DNA from: Mnemiopsis leidyi
Lineage: Eukaryota; Ctenophora; Tentaculata; Lobata; Bolinopsidae
Direction of reading: 5' to 3'
Length of the DNA stretch: 32,165 nucleotides
Assembly (NCBI GenBank): GCA_000226015.1
Contig: JH153095.1
Span: forward strand, 383,896 to 416,060
Shown: positions 18,801-31,802 of the stretch, piece by piece
How positions within the stretch are numbered: the stretch's first letter is position 1
Layout: each line of letters opens with the position of its first letter
Made by a program: the position numbers and the translations under genes
Notes under the pieces: model-generated
The model's database searches: none
What the model was told of the DNA's origin: nothing
Seen by the model: the letters and a program-made list of their open reading frames with translations, nothing else

Positions 18801-21800
18801 GTGCTATGAAAGTGCTGGGTGTGAGCCGTGAGGTTCTTATCTGCTGTTAAAACGTGATAATTACTATTGACAGTGATAAGTTTATCGAAGTTGGGCTTAC
18901 TCGGACGTGTCACGATAATTTGAACTTTGATACAGTCGTGGAACAACAATTGCACTTCAATGGTTTTGTCACTTATATATCCATTAGGTCATACCGATAA
19001 AACAGTAGCATAGATCAAGTATGGCTTTCAGTTCATTAATATATATATATACAACTGAGCATGAAGGAGTTGGGTAAGGAACAGGTGAATTAAAATTACG
19101 ACTGCTAATTTCGTAATTGGCCGCACCGAATAGTGTAGTTTAATTTGATGAAAAAATAAAATAAGCTATGGTCACGAACACCTCCGCGTTGCTTACTGAC
19201 AGTAAAGTGATAAAACAATGCTCTCGGCACGAGGACAGGAGCTAAGGTCCTGCAGGACTGAGTGGCAAAACAGGATATCGTTAGGACTTTGAGACGGCCA
19301 AAATGACATCATCACTTAGCATAAACATAACGAGTTTGATCATCCGGGTAATAGCAAGTGGTGAGAATCCTTTGAAGTTGAATAATCGACCGCAAAGGTC
19401 TTGGGTATCTAACAAAGTTAATACACTTGATATTTCCCCAATGAGCTGATGTATAGTGTCTGGTCGACGGAGGGATTGGCGTTAACTATCAGGTCCTGAA
19501 ACGCGACAGCCCGAGCAAGAATTTAAAGTGAAAATGTTGGTTTTCACCTTTTAACATGAATTCCACAAATAAAATCGAACGTTGAGTCGCTGCCGCGTCC
19601 TTATTTAGAAAAGGCTCGTGAAAAACGGAACCAGTAAGTCTTCCTTCTTCTGGACCATTTCCTTGAGATCACAGAAAAACAGGTCTCACCATGATCTGGC
19701 AATCGCATACCGGCCATCTTACTTTTAGGGATTACCTTACCGGACACCTAAGTCTGGAACTTGCGTCAAATTGGTTTTTGAGTGATCTATAAACCGAGTA
19801 ATTTCTGTTTAACATATATCACCGACATTCCACGAGAATAGAAGCTCCTTAACGCAACCAGCTGGCACAGGTTTGATGAGATGAAGGGTTTACGGAGCTA
19901 TGCTCAAATCAGGCACTAATCTCATCGGTTGAGATGCAGTAAATGTGGATAGTGGGATGCTATGAATTACAATTCATTATTAAGTTTGACGGGGCATTGA
20001 CGAAGACCGCTGCTGAACCGCAAAATTGTGGCGTTAACCGCCGTCGCCAGATAATTGTTCTGTCGACAACAAAATAGACGAACCATACGCCCATCGCATC
20101 TCTCATAACATACGTCTGCTCGAAAAGGCCACTCCGGATGAGGAAAACAATATCACGTACATTATGTAAGGAACAAAACCCAGTCGCTAGCGGATAGCCA
20201 TGGAATATTGGAATTACTTGGGTGGACGATTACAACAGTCGAGATCTTAATCGATCGTGAAGTATTCTTCCAAAAAAGCGTCCATCATTTCGAGGAAATG
20301 TTGAGATAAAATTGAAACAGTGATTGGACGATTACAAATTTTTAACAAATTTAACAAAAGTCATTTACAGTTCACATAAATTAATGACCCTTGATCCTGA
20401 CTCCTTTATCAAACTTTACGGAACCAAATTTGCGCGTTGAATTGTAGAACTGAGAAGTGAGTACTAAATGGAGGGTTCAACCTCCTTGTCGAAACGAGTT
20501 GTATTCTTTTAGAAAGAAAACTGCAAAAGTGAAAAAGTAAATAAATAAAAGCATTAAGCAAGTGAAAGTACTTTGAACTGTCTAAGGATAATGATACTCA
20601 GTTCAAAGTTTACTACCTCTATCCCACTGAGGCCAGGATCTTACGGCAATCTTCTCTCTCTGCACGCCTGACCCTACGGCAACCTCCTCAAATTCGAAAA
20701 TCAATATCTACGTCGCCTAAGTCGATAAAAATAGCTAAACTTTTTTAGAATTTCCTAACGTTACATTTCGAGAGCAAGGATGCATGCTGCAAATTGAGTG
20801 ACAACAGAGAAACTGGACAAATGAGAAATATTACGACTAACTGCTCATAAAAGTAATGCGATTTTGCGCCAGCTGTTGAAATTAAAGTCCTGAACTTGGG
20901 AAACTACTTATAACTACTTCACGCTACCGAACATCAAATTCTTTACTGCATAATTCTTTGCAGTAAAATCATTAACAATAGGAATGAATATGAAATTTGG
21001 ATAAATTGGTACGACCAAATCTGTGAACATTTTGTACTGGCCTATTTATAGGGGACGTCGCTCCTTGCGGGGCACCAAACTTGGAATCCGCATAGTGCCC
21101 AAATATTATGTCATTAAGTTGTGGTAAGTTAATTTTGCATGAATGGCCTCCCATGTTAAGCTTTCATTCTACGACCATGGCTTCAAAGGTATTTGCAAGA
21201 AAAGTATTTGCAAGGAATCTCTTAGATTTTGAAAGCAGTTTACGTCATACCCTCCGCGAAAAGGGACAGGTTGTCAAACATATTATATGTAAGAACTTTA
21301 TCATTAACTACTGATTTCCACAACTTACCTGTTAAGTTTTGGTCAAGATTTCATTGTATTTAGTACAATAAAAGCGACAACAGTATCGCACATTGGTCTG
21401 AAAGAATCTAAAGCCTGTGTTAACTGCGAATGATTTGGTTTTCTGGGGGTTTCTGACCTAAAATTCTTCTACGAAAATTGAAAGGTATAACACGATCATG
21501 CGTTGTGCATTAGCTGCCGTTTTTGGCACCTTTTCAGCTCCGACCATTTAGACGTTATAATATGTCGACTCAAATCTCCAAAAGCACGGTTAAGAAAGGG
21601 TGGCCGGGTATTTTGGGGAGGGACTGAGGTTCTAGCCAAGGTGGAGACCTTTACAAATTTTTGAGGTTGCGTTTCGCCATGAACCCTCACGTTTAACAAC
21701 GATAAATCTTAATTTGACTGACTTTATTCCTCCGTTCTAAAAATATACTGAGATCAAAAACAGATATCGAAATGATATCTCCCTGAAGGAAGCATACATT

Positions 21801-23454
21801 TTGCCGGGCGGATTAAATACTTTTGTGGTACTTGATGACATTGTAAACCATTTTACATCGAACGAGGTTTAAAAACAAATCTTATAGAAATAGTGAGTGG
21901 CCCTGGTCTTAAATTTTGCAAACGTGAGCCATACTGCCAGCCCGTATTCTGTTTCATTAACTTGAAATTCAAATGTTCAACTGCCTATGACACTACTTTG
22001 CTAGTACCCTTGCAATCGAGATGTGGTATCCACTGAAATATGGCGGCACTTGCAGTTACATGAAATTTCGATGTGGAAATAAAAAGTGTATCGAACAGCT
22101 AAAACTTTTAAGCAAAACGAGTTGAACGAAGAGAGTCATGTCAGTAATATATTCTTCTGTCAACACGATCAATCTATCAAAAACTTGACACCAACAACTT
22201 AAAAGCATTATGTAGCCTATCTGAGCCATATGTAGATTGACACATACGAAACTTAAACCCTGCTTACTACTTAAGTATATTTGGTAAAATAAAGTTTTTC
22301 GTGAATGTAAGCATGCTTAATTTGTTCCTTTTTGCTTTCACGCCGACAAGTACAGTTATCATGGAACGTCAAAATATTGCTACATAATATATTCTGGGTA
22401 AGGCTCTCTGACAATAAATTCGCAAAGGATCAAACGATCTAGTCGCTATAAGCGATGAGAGAGCAATTCAAGCAATCGTCGTCAGTAATTTTTACGTAAG
22501 AGGAAATAATTTTTTGCTATCGGACTGGGCAAATACCAAAATGACTCCAAGTCGGCAAGGACCGTGTAGAAATGTTATATCTTGAGATTAGGATTCCCAA
22601 ATCTGTCACTGAAGCACATAGTTCATAAATCTGGCTCCTCATAACAAGATCCACTAAACTTCGTTCGTGATTACTGTTTTGGGGCGGTCAAAAGCACAGT
22701 TAAACCAATTGTTCTAAATTTAGAATACTCTACTGGACATTTGTAAGTTGAAACAAATTTGTTTCCTGTAACAATTTTCATTTAGGTATGCACGGTCCAG
22801 TAGATAATGCAGTTATGTGATCGCCACCTTTTAAATCCATCTCCTTCATTGTTTAACCCATTACTGTCTTTGTGAACCATTTTTCAGGCTATGACGCTTC
22901 AGGCGGCCTATTTGTACATCACAGTCACTCTTTAATGAGCCTACTCGAATCTTTGAAAATAAGCAACAATTTCTAAAACTGTACAAGTAACCATTCTGGC
23001 CTGAATAAGATAAGAAGACATCATGATAGGAAACCTGATAAAGAAACAACCGTGCTCCTGGAATTCTCTTGTTCTGCCTCACGACTACATGACAACAGCA
23101 TATTTGGGGGTTATAAATGGCCTAGTGAGCCCATCTTTTTAAAATGAATAAAATGTTCATCTGATTTCCGACACACTGTGAAAATATTTTCAAGTGACAG
23201 AGCCTACAAACCTAATTCCCTAATCAATTCCACACGCCTCAGTTTGCCGCCACCATTCCGTGACAGGCGAGACCGCGACAACCTGGCTTCGGAATATTTC
23301 CTTTGTTTTTTCTCGTACAGATTAAAGAGGCAGTGGTTTTGTTGGCGGATCCAGCCACGACTAAAGATGGTTCCTCATTTCACTGCCACCCACGTGTGTA
23401 GACCGGTTGTACGGCACGTACGCTTTGACTTTGAAAATCATACAAGAAACTCAC
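18801..23454. other. 4.6 kb without a supportable gene
   Basis: Read on both strands; open frames (for example 20972-21154, 21108-21314, 22861-23082) show no known domain and no splice-consistent partners. It would be intronic for a transcript starting at first exon C. An AT dinucleotide run lies near 19040-19051. Confidence 0.5.
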
Positions 23455-23570
23455 ACTTCAAACCGTCGAAACGCACTCAGTATATCTCCTGCATACGAGG
23501 CTTCGGCTGGGGTAGGTAGAGCTGCTTCTAGGGTCTTCAACAGGCACAAAGCAAACAAAAATAACATCAT
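23455..23570 (-). CDS. Alternative first exon C of the protease (signal peptide + propeptide start)
   Basis: Starts ATGATG at 23570 with leader MMLFLFALCLLKTLEA, then SYAGDILSAFRRFE, ending in phase 2 at GTGAGT. The layout (Met-Met leader, SY, aromatic FE before the donor) mirrors exons A and B and joins exon 2 in frame. It lies 8 kb from exon 2, so it could also be the remnant of a second gene. Confidence 0.75.
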
Positions 23571-24449
23571 CTACCAAAAAGTGTCGTGCAGAAACTCAAT
23601 CCCTTAGGATTTATGTTCAAGGGTGAAGTGGGCTCGAAGCCTTTGATTCGAATAAAAATGAAAAGGGAGATGAGATAGGCGGGCAGTAATGTGCGTGTCC
23701 TAGGTCCAGCGGACGGTAGTTTTACAAACCTGATACTAGTCCTCAGCTCAACGAGTCACATGAAATCAAAAAGGACTTGGGCCTGGGGCCATTTCCGCAT
23801 CAAGAAGGGTAAAACGGTCTGTCGCTCGTTATCCATGGGTTTATGAGCAGTGAAATATTCCTGCATATCCTTGTATTTGTCTCCCAGTAATGACGAAGAG
23901 CTGGAACTTGAGTACGGACGAAGATTTCCCTGGACCCAGGACTTGTGGTTAGACGTTCTTCATACTTAGAAGAGTGCTAGCCATTGTCTCCACATACCAT
24001 GGAATGAATTGGTTCCGTCTTTGCTCAGATTTTGATCTAAAAAAGGTGCGCTTTCGTATTCTTCGGAACGGATTAGCAATGCAATCCGACAGATTCGATA
24101 AATATCAGAACGAATGACAAGCACATTGCGATAACTCATGTAACGATATTACGTCGGAATTTCTAAATTAGGTAGATACTCAGCCGTTCTCCGACACTGA
24201 CATGCTTGGCATAACTTCCTAAATCTAAACGATGCTGATGACCTCACACTAGACTATAAACTTGCAGTAAAGTCACGCGTTCAATGCTATTTTTTATCAT
24301 TGCTAGAAATCCTCAAGCCGTTCTGGCGCTAGCCCGTTGGACCAATGCCCTTTTTATGACAAGCTCTATATGAGTTGAGCGCTCTAGAGTGAAATTAGCA
24401 CACTCTTTGATAGAAAGGTACTTTGGGCAGGGGTAACAAATTTTTTTGT

Positions 24450-24528
24450 GTCACGTGACAGCCATTAACCAATAAGAATTCAGGTACGGCCAATCTATGT
24501 CAACCAATGCTATCACGTGATACACGTG
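24450..24528. promoter_or_regulatory. E-box (CLEAR-like) and CCAAT cluster
   Basis: GTCACGTGAC at 24450-24459, ATCACGTGAT at 24512-24521 and CACGTG at 24523-24528, with CCAAT motifs near 24468, 24490 and 24504. GTCACGTGAC is the TFEB/MITF-type CLEAR motif of lysosomal genes. It lies about 0.9 kb upstream of protease first exon C. Confidence 0.45.
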
Positions 24529-26114
24529 CTACAAAAACCCTCCCCATAAAACTTTCTCTATAGTAACAGGCAACCCAAATTCAAATTGGATAACAAATAA
24601 TGGATAATTAAATGGTGGATGATAAATGATGGATAACTAGATCAAGTGAAACAATTAATAGTACATAAACCGTAAACCGTTCTGATGCCTACTTAAACCA
24701 TTGTCAGTAATTCACAAACTTCATATCTAACATGCCTTTTAAAATGCAAATCTTGTGGAGGAGAACAAACACAATAGCAGAACCATAAACTGGCTTGCTT
24801 TCGAAACCATAATTTATCGTTGAAAAATATAGGATAAGGAATACCGAAAATAACTGATATCGAGACAAAACATCTAAAAAAAGAACTTTTGGAAAATTGC
24901 TGACTATAGATTTTAGCCAGATACTCGAAATTATATCATAATATCTGGTCTGGTCTTACACCTCTTATGACACGAGTCTGTGTCTTTACGGTATTTTCTC
25001 ATGCTAAACAACAAAAAAGAGTCTGGTTCGAATAAAAAATAATAGAGCAAACATTATATTAATGTTTGTATTATCTATAGATCAGACGAAGCCATTGTTT
25101 GATGAAGGGCAAGGCATAAATTTAGTAACAGAGCGGATCTCTCTTTCTATTAGACCTTTAATCTGACCATTGTTTAACAATTAAGACCGGTAAGTTCAAT
25201 ACAAGTTGTATCATTGCCGCTATCAGTTTTACAGCGTCAAGGCTGATCAGTGGCCGTTGCGATTATCACGTTTCGGCGAAAGAGTACTTTTTCATTGCAC
25301 TTACCGTTTTTTTTATCGCACTTACCAATCTAGCAATACGATTGTTCATTGCCGTGCCTATTAGCCTATGTCTAGACCATTTCAGAAAAGAGTTGGATTA
25401 AATGTTATTTTTGAGTAGTTGCAAGCAGACGGTTGTAGAAATCTAAAGCACCAAGTGCGGCCAATTGCTTAATCGGAGAACTTAATTTTATGTATTGACG
25501 ATTGCAGCGAGCTCAATAAAATTCGCTGCACTATTTCATGATATGCAATCGATAACTTGACGAGGACTAATCCTATCGAAATTCGTAAACTTGTTGACTT
25601 ACTCCTTTACCCGTCAAGACTCCTGCATCTTCTTGACACATGATTGGCTCATGGCAGTAGGCCGATAAATCCTAATTTCAAGCCAGCGACATCTGGACTA
25701 TACTTCCTTATATGGCTTCTCCCAGTCGAGTAACGCAATTTAATGACACAATTTTACCAATAATCCCTCAACCGCAGTATTCCCTTATTTGGCCAAGGAA
25801 TGACGAAATGCTCTCCACGACGCTTCCCTCAGGGTCAAAATTCGAAAGGTTCCCAATGGAAATCTAGGCAATCTCGCTATGAACACTTTGCTGAAATGAT
25901 AAAAGGCTCGGAAATGCGACCGACCAGTCCCCTAGATTTTAAATTTTACTGTGCTGGAAATCAGGTCAAGACTCGCCAATCAGAGGTTCCAGAGCAAAAT
26001 AAAAACAAGTTTATTCAATGTTATTCGATACTATTACTATCAATCGCTCAAAATGCAAATAGCATCTAGCAAAATTGCGCCTTGAAGTAATTGGTAGACC
26101 AGCTCAATTAAGTA

Positions 26115-26154
26115 AATTTATCACTTGATCACTATAGTGATCAAGTGATAAATT
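26115..26154. repeat. Perfect 40-bp palindrome
   Basis: Each 20-base half, AATTTATCACTTGATCACTA and its reverse complement, meets with no spacer. It also contains TGATCACTATAGTGATCA as an inner palindrome. It could extrude as a cruciform or be the core of a MITE. Confidence 0.92.
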
Positions 26155-27833
26155 CAAAAAGACGCCCTTCTTCACCGTTAATATTCAATACCAGAATTTA
26201 AGAATATCCTACTCTACAATTCACCACTCTAGGTTTCCCAGATTAGCTTGTGTGACATGTTGCACCACGTAATGTGATGTATATTTGTCATTTTATAAAA
26301 GATGTCATCATAAAGCGATCTGACATTCTGAGTTCTGACGTATTGTTTTGACAATAGGAGCAGGTTCAGGGAAATGATAGTAAGCATTGAGCGTCAGAAC
26401 AATTTGGGCTGATGGCTCGTGATTTCAAATGTGGTCAGACCCCTCCCAACTACCTGTGAGCTTTATTTTGTCACACAGATTAATATATTCTTTCTTGCTT
26501 TAGGTTACCACCATTGTAGATAACAATTACGAGCCGATAGATCATTGTCCTATCGACAATAGATTGCTGGGAGTGTCATTATTTCAAGCACAAAACGTAT
26601 CATCGACTTTACCACTTCGACTCTAGACTTTTAGCAAGTGCATGTTGAAATTTAGGTGCCGGATTTTGAATGTTAGACTCTTCCTCTAATTACGCAATCT
26701 GCCCTGGAATGCTGTTAAAAGTATTACTGAATCATCTGGAAATGTTTCATTCTACCATGTGAAATTCTGAAACTGTCATAATTGCGTGCTAATCAAACGT
26801 TTTCGGAGCTTAAGCCAAAGGAGCTCCCTAACTTAGATAATTTGCACCACGAACGTCAACAATTAACATCGGGAAATAAGCTTACTTCTTCAATGCTTAC
26901 GTAATGAGGCAACCTAAGGACAAATAGGAGATTCAGACGATTTAGAGCTTGATACTATCGGGAGGCCACTACAGCTGTCCTCAAACTCTAATACCAAAAT
27001 TGAGGCAAATCTTAAGTTACATCGTGTCACTGGTCAGCAATTTGATCAATGTAAAACAATAGACAAGTGCAGTGCATTTTAAGAACATAGTACATCAAGA
27101 TACAAGAACCACGTGAATGCCACGATTCTTCAAAGCAATATGTTTTATTGTAACCTTTAGAGTGCATCCTTTAAGAGTATAAAAAGTAAAGAGCATATCG
27201 CGATGAATTAGGTATAAACTTGACAATTTCCAAGAAGGCTTTGGTAAACTCTGAGAAACGTAACACGACAAGTTAATATGCTCCACGGTTCTACCAGTTT
27301 CACAAGTTTTTACAAAGATAGTTTAGATAATAGATAATTTCTAATGATGTACTATTCACAAATAGGATGAAATGATAGTGCGACAGTAGTACTTAAACAT
27401 CGATGGATAACTTTGCAGACTCATTTTTAGGAACCCTAAAAAAACTCAGGATGACTCTTGCTCCTGATGCGGAGGTTGGTGACTTAGTGATGAGTAATTT
27501 TTTAATGCTAGATATGCGGTTTTATCTCTCAGTTACTTCAGTATCTTGTTTCGCAAATCCGGACCATAGAAGTCGCAGATAAGCTTTTTATTTCCACATT
27601 CCGAGAAAATTTGCATAAAGCAAAAACGTGTCAGTTTAAAGCTAAGTTTAAAGCTTCAATTTGGCATTTTTTGCTATATTTGCGAGATTATAGAAGCTGA
27701 AGTTACTTTATTTAAGTGTAACTAGCCGATCCATTTTTGCAAAAGGGACATACCATAAAGAGAACGACATTCATATACATACCTTTTACAATGTCAAAAG
27801 TTGACAAAAAAACTACCGGAAATTAATCTCCAG

Positions 27834-28860
27834 GAAGAGGAGGAAAAGAAAAACCATCCAGAGAAAGAAAAGGAACACGGAGGGAGCAACAGCGAACACA
27901 AGAAGAAAACTTCAGAAGAGAGGAGACATCACCACGGGAAACACGCCAAACACCTTACTCCAGGAGAAAGCTCGGGACAACCGGTGCGATATTTAATAAT
28001 TATTGCTATTTTTACAAAAATAATCAATAATTTAATTCACTTAAACGGATCTTTAAATTCATAATCAACTCATGGACCTTTTGGCAAAATACCTCGTTCA
28101 CAGTTGCTTTTTTTGTCATCCGATGTTTAACCACAGAAAATAAGCCACACCTACGAATCTAGTAGCCAAGGAAAAGACGGCACATTGCTCGCTATCGCTC
28201 GACACAAGCCAGAAGGTATCCCCAAATAAACTTAATTAAATGTGGAAACAAAAATTGTTTTGAATTGCGACATCCTTTATAGTACAATAGGTGAATATAG
28301 TACAATAGGTAAATATCTTTTTTAAAAACATCGCTTTAAGTTAAACAGTTCCAATTCAGGCCCTAATTCGGAAACTGGGAAAAGGACAAGGTCGATGAGA
28401 CTGGCACACAGCATGAACAGTGTGTACCGTAAGATCAGAAACGACAAGAACATCCACAATGATCGACATTACCTTGTTGCAGTAACGGAGCAAATCAAGG
28501 TAGGTGTTGCATAAATCTTATCATTAATTATCACGTGACTGGCAGAAAGCAGCGACTATCCGAATCTTGTTTTCTCAAAACACACCTTATCTGTGGAATT
28601 TTCAACACCGTACCTCTGGAGTGTATTATATTTAGATTGTAGCCGCAATATTACCGGTCGGGGATCTACCAAACTATAAAATCAACTAGAAAAATGAAAC
28701 ATTACTGAATGTATGCCACAAATTCTTTTAATCTGGAGAGTATGGTAATTTGCCGATTTAAATCATTTTATGCCGAAACTTGTAGAAAGGTAGACCCGAG
28801 TTATGAATTTTCAAATATTTTCAGGAAGAGGTTCCACAGAAAAAGCTTCCAGACAAATAA
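27834..28860 (+). CDS. Unrecognised Lys/His-rich protein, at least four exons
   Basis: Exons 27834-27983, 28137-28215, 28360-28499 and 28825-28860 join in frame (phases 0, 1, 0) and end at TAA. The first part is a charged stretch rich in Lys, Glu and His (EEEEKKNHPEKEKEH, ERRHHHGKHAKH). The middle reads HTYESSSQGKDGTLLAIARH. The third exon has a Met/Arg-rich helix (SMRLAHSMNSVYRKIRNDKN, then HYLVAVTEQIK), and the end is EEVPQKKLPDK. There is no membrane segment or known domain. The true start is not fixed: no in-frame ATG is present in the first listed exon, so an upstream exon, or a start in the open frame from 27759, is expected. AATAAA overlaps the stop (28856-28861). The first donor (GTGCGA) is weak. 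Confidence 0.6.
28281..28315. repeat. Two-copy tandem repeat
   Basis: ATAGTACAATAGGTGAAT is followed directly by ATAGTACAATAGGTAAAT within an intron of the Lys/His-rich gene. Confidence 0.8.
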
Positions 28861-30219
28861 AAAGGCCTGGTGATTGTTCATTCATTCATTCTACGATTAA
28901 AGCCTAGGGCGAGATTTTTAACGACTTTCAGAGATTGAGTTCTTCAATTCGATTACCCAACTTAAAATCCAATGGTCACCATTTTCTCGCTTGAAATCCT
29001 TTTTTAGTTTGTAGAGATGGGTTTGTCGCTGATTGATATTAATGTTTCAAAAATTAAAAAATTACTCAATTTGTAAGCAAAGATTAGCACTTTAGTAACA
29101 ACTTTATGTTTTGCACTGATAAATTTGACGCTTAAAACTTGGTTTTTAAACTTTTGAAGTTTTAAGTAATTTGTCAGTTTGTTTTCTCCTTATGGGAAAA
29201 GCAGGGGAGTAATATCATAGCTCACTGCATGAGACTGATTTTCCATTATTTCCTAAATTCACAAGTTTACAGCAGAAATCACAAACTTCAACCAAAAAAC
29301 TGATATGTTGTTTAGGGGCAGCATTACTTTAACTTTAATTCAAGAACTTAAGAGTTTTATATCCCGAGAGTAAAATATTCCATTGATCGATTTCAACTTC
29401 AATAACAAAGAAATTAAATTCTAATTGTATCAACAACCAATGAAGCCTTTTAATTGTCAAATGTGCCATCTTAAGAGAAGCTTACTTGTGATTCATCAGT
29501 ATTCGACATATTCATATCCATATTCATACTATGATATATTCATATCATGATATCATCCGAGAATTTAACAAAAACTATGGGGTTAAAGATAATCTGAACA
29601 GATTCTAACAATTACTTGTTTGAGTTGCTTTGTTTCGACTTTGGTTCCAACATATAATCTAGCATCAAGGAAATAGGAGAACTTCTAAAAATCAATTTGA
29701 GCAGACGGATTTGTCTTGGGCCTCAGGCCTGTTTGGGCTTGCCTAGTCCAACTCTCTACAATCGATATGTGGAAAATTCTGTAAACAAGCGTGAATTCTA
29801 AAATTTGTACCGAAAACTTACGATTGAATTTGAATGAAATACTAAGTTAGTTATAAAATATAGGGCCCGTTGTTAAGTTTCTACCTCCTGTATTCTTGCA
29901 TTACAATCCCAAGTATTGTTGAGCATATCAAAATCACAAACAAAACAGTTAGAGTGGTACAGTCGGTGGCTTTTGATGGACTTACGGCTTTTCGTACATG
30001 CATATACCAGACCAATCTAGATGAATTCTGAAAATGTCTAAAATAAAAAACGAATGCCTTAATGAGATGTTCTTGAAGAGAAGAAGGGGAATGTCTATTG
30101 CTGGCTGACCTGCCTTATGTCGATATTCTAGTTAGACCTACCAAAAGAATGTAGCAACTTTTTAAACTTTACATGTTGCTTATCCGTCACATCAACATTT
30201 AATAATGATAATGGTTGCC

Positions 30220-30336
30220 GGTTGGTAAGTACGGTACCTCTTGAGCTTGAGCAATGAGCACAAATGGCTGGTAACTACGGTAACTTCTACGGTACCTAGT
30301 AAGTAATAATGGATGATAACTACGGTACCTTCTGAT
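30220..30336. repeat. TAACTACGGTACC short repeats
   Basis: Three variants of (TA)ACTACGGTA(C/A)CTTCT, around 30228, 30277 and 30319, are separated by 30-45 bases of related sequence. It is a small imperfect tandem repeat. Confidence 0.6.
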
Positions 30337-31802
30337 GTATCCCCTCATCAGAATTGATGTCAAAAGTTATTTAAAAGAAAAGAACTTAGGTTCAAAGACA
30401 CGAAAAGTGAACTGTCAAAAGAGAAAAGTGAATTTATTACTCGTTAAGTGAGGAGTATCTGGTATCAAACAATTTCAGCAACAGGAACATTTGGGAATAA
30501 TTCAGATTGTGGATTACGGAGTATATGCTCGTGAAAATAAACTTACGGACACATATTGAACCTCCGTATCGGAACGATAATTAATTAATCACGGTCAATT
30601 CATCGTACCTAGAAAAATGGTAGTCCGATAAATGTCTCCCAAGTTGTATGTCGTTCCGCCTTGTAGTCTATGTAACAATTCGATAACGGAGATGATGAAC
30701 CCGACTTCACCTCTGAAATTATGAAAATAGGACGTTTTGTAAAATTATCTTAACTACACAGAATTTGTGAAGAATCATCTCTAAAATCAACTAACTTAAA
30801 AATTTAGGTAAGATGATTTAAGTTTAACCAAAGTTGTTGCTGGCGGTCTTGATACTGGTTCAGTTCTTTCCTACTGAAGTGTCCGCGAGTTAATCGCAAA
30901 TCCGGTAGGTCAATCGAATCCACAGTTGACTCTGGCAGACTCAAAGTCCGCCAATTTTTGTCCCCGAGTTGAGTTGTTGACCCGGCGGAATTATGTATGG
31001 AGCAACAGAATGGTTGTGTAGTGACAATTTTACAAGTTAGTCAAGTGATATGACTGTAATTATTCTTGAATAGTTTATGTGGACACGTGCCTTCTATGAT
31101 TTATCACACCAATATTTTAAAGTTTATCTAGCCTATCCTTTCTATGCTTGATAAGACTATACGAAAACTAGAAACCGATAAAATCATCAATAAGATAAAA
31201 TCTACAATGAGAGATCATGTCACCAAAGTGATCTAGAATTAAGATATTAACATATGAATTACCTCCAATCTTGGTTAGCCTACATTTTTGCCGATCATCA
31301 ACAAAGAAGCATTTCAGTTACTGCGCTCTGACGAGATAAGCATGCACTTGATCCGACATGATTATTATAGACTATATATCAAGTGATTTCATTGTCGTAC
31401 CATTGTAACATCTGAGTAAATTGTAGGAGTGAATATAAGGGACTTTTGTCACATTGCCACACATAATGGCAGTATGCCTCGGTTGAATACAGGAATCTCC
31501 CTAGCTTTATCTCCCTAGCTCTGGTCGCAAATGGCATGATCGTGTGAAGTCTTACCAATAGTATACAAGAGAACAGTATTTCTGGAGGGGGTGTCTTAAA
31601 TTTCAAACCACATTTCTCTAATTGCAATACTCCTATCATTGTTTTTTGAGGTCAACCTGCGTCTATTGGACCACGTGAGAATATTTCACTACCGAGAACG
31701 AAAGTAGGGCCAATGACTTTGGAGAAATGAAGTTTAAGATCTTCGAAAATTTGTGATATCTCCCCAGAAATAACGATCTCGATAAAAAAGTATAATACAC
31801 AA

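Larger units (their letters stand above)
23571..27833. other. 4.2 kb without a supportable gene
   Basis: No recognised coding sequence. It contains the E-box/CCAAT cluster at 24450-24528, GGATAA-type short repeats at about 24590-24645 and the 40-bp palindrome at 26115-26154. A small ORF at 27403 (MDNFADSFLGTLKKLRMTLA start) may be an upstream exon of the next gene, but no good donor was found. Confidence 0.5.

Noticed and set aside
23178..23607. Two open frames on + (113 and 66 aa)
   Set aside because: They overlap protease first exon C on the other strand, whose leader, donor and phase fit; these are shadows.
25800..26069. 89-aa frame on +
   Set aside because: No recognisable family, no splice or poly(A) context, ends near a repeat.
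27403..27582. ORF starting MDNFADSFLG as first exon of the Lys/His-rich gene
   Set aside because: No good donor in the right phase before its stop; kept only as a possibility.
30612..30713. Open stretch on - with acceptor-like and donor-like ends
   Set aside because: The translation (GEVGFIISVIELLHRL) does not resemble BCAS2 or any family I know.
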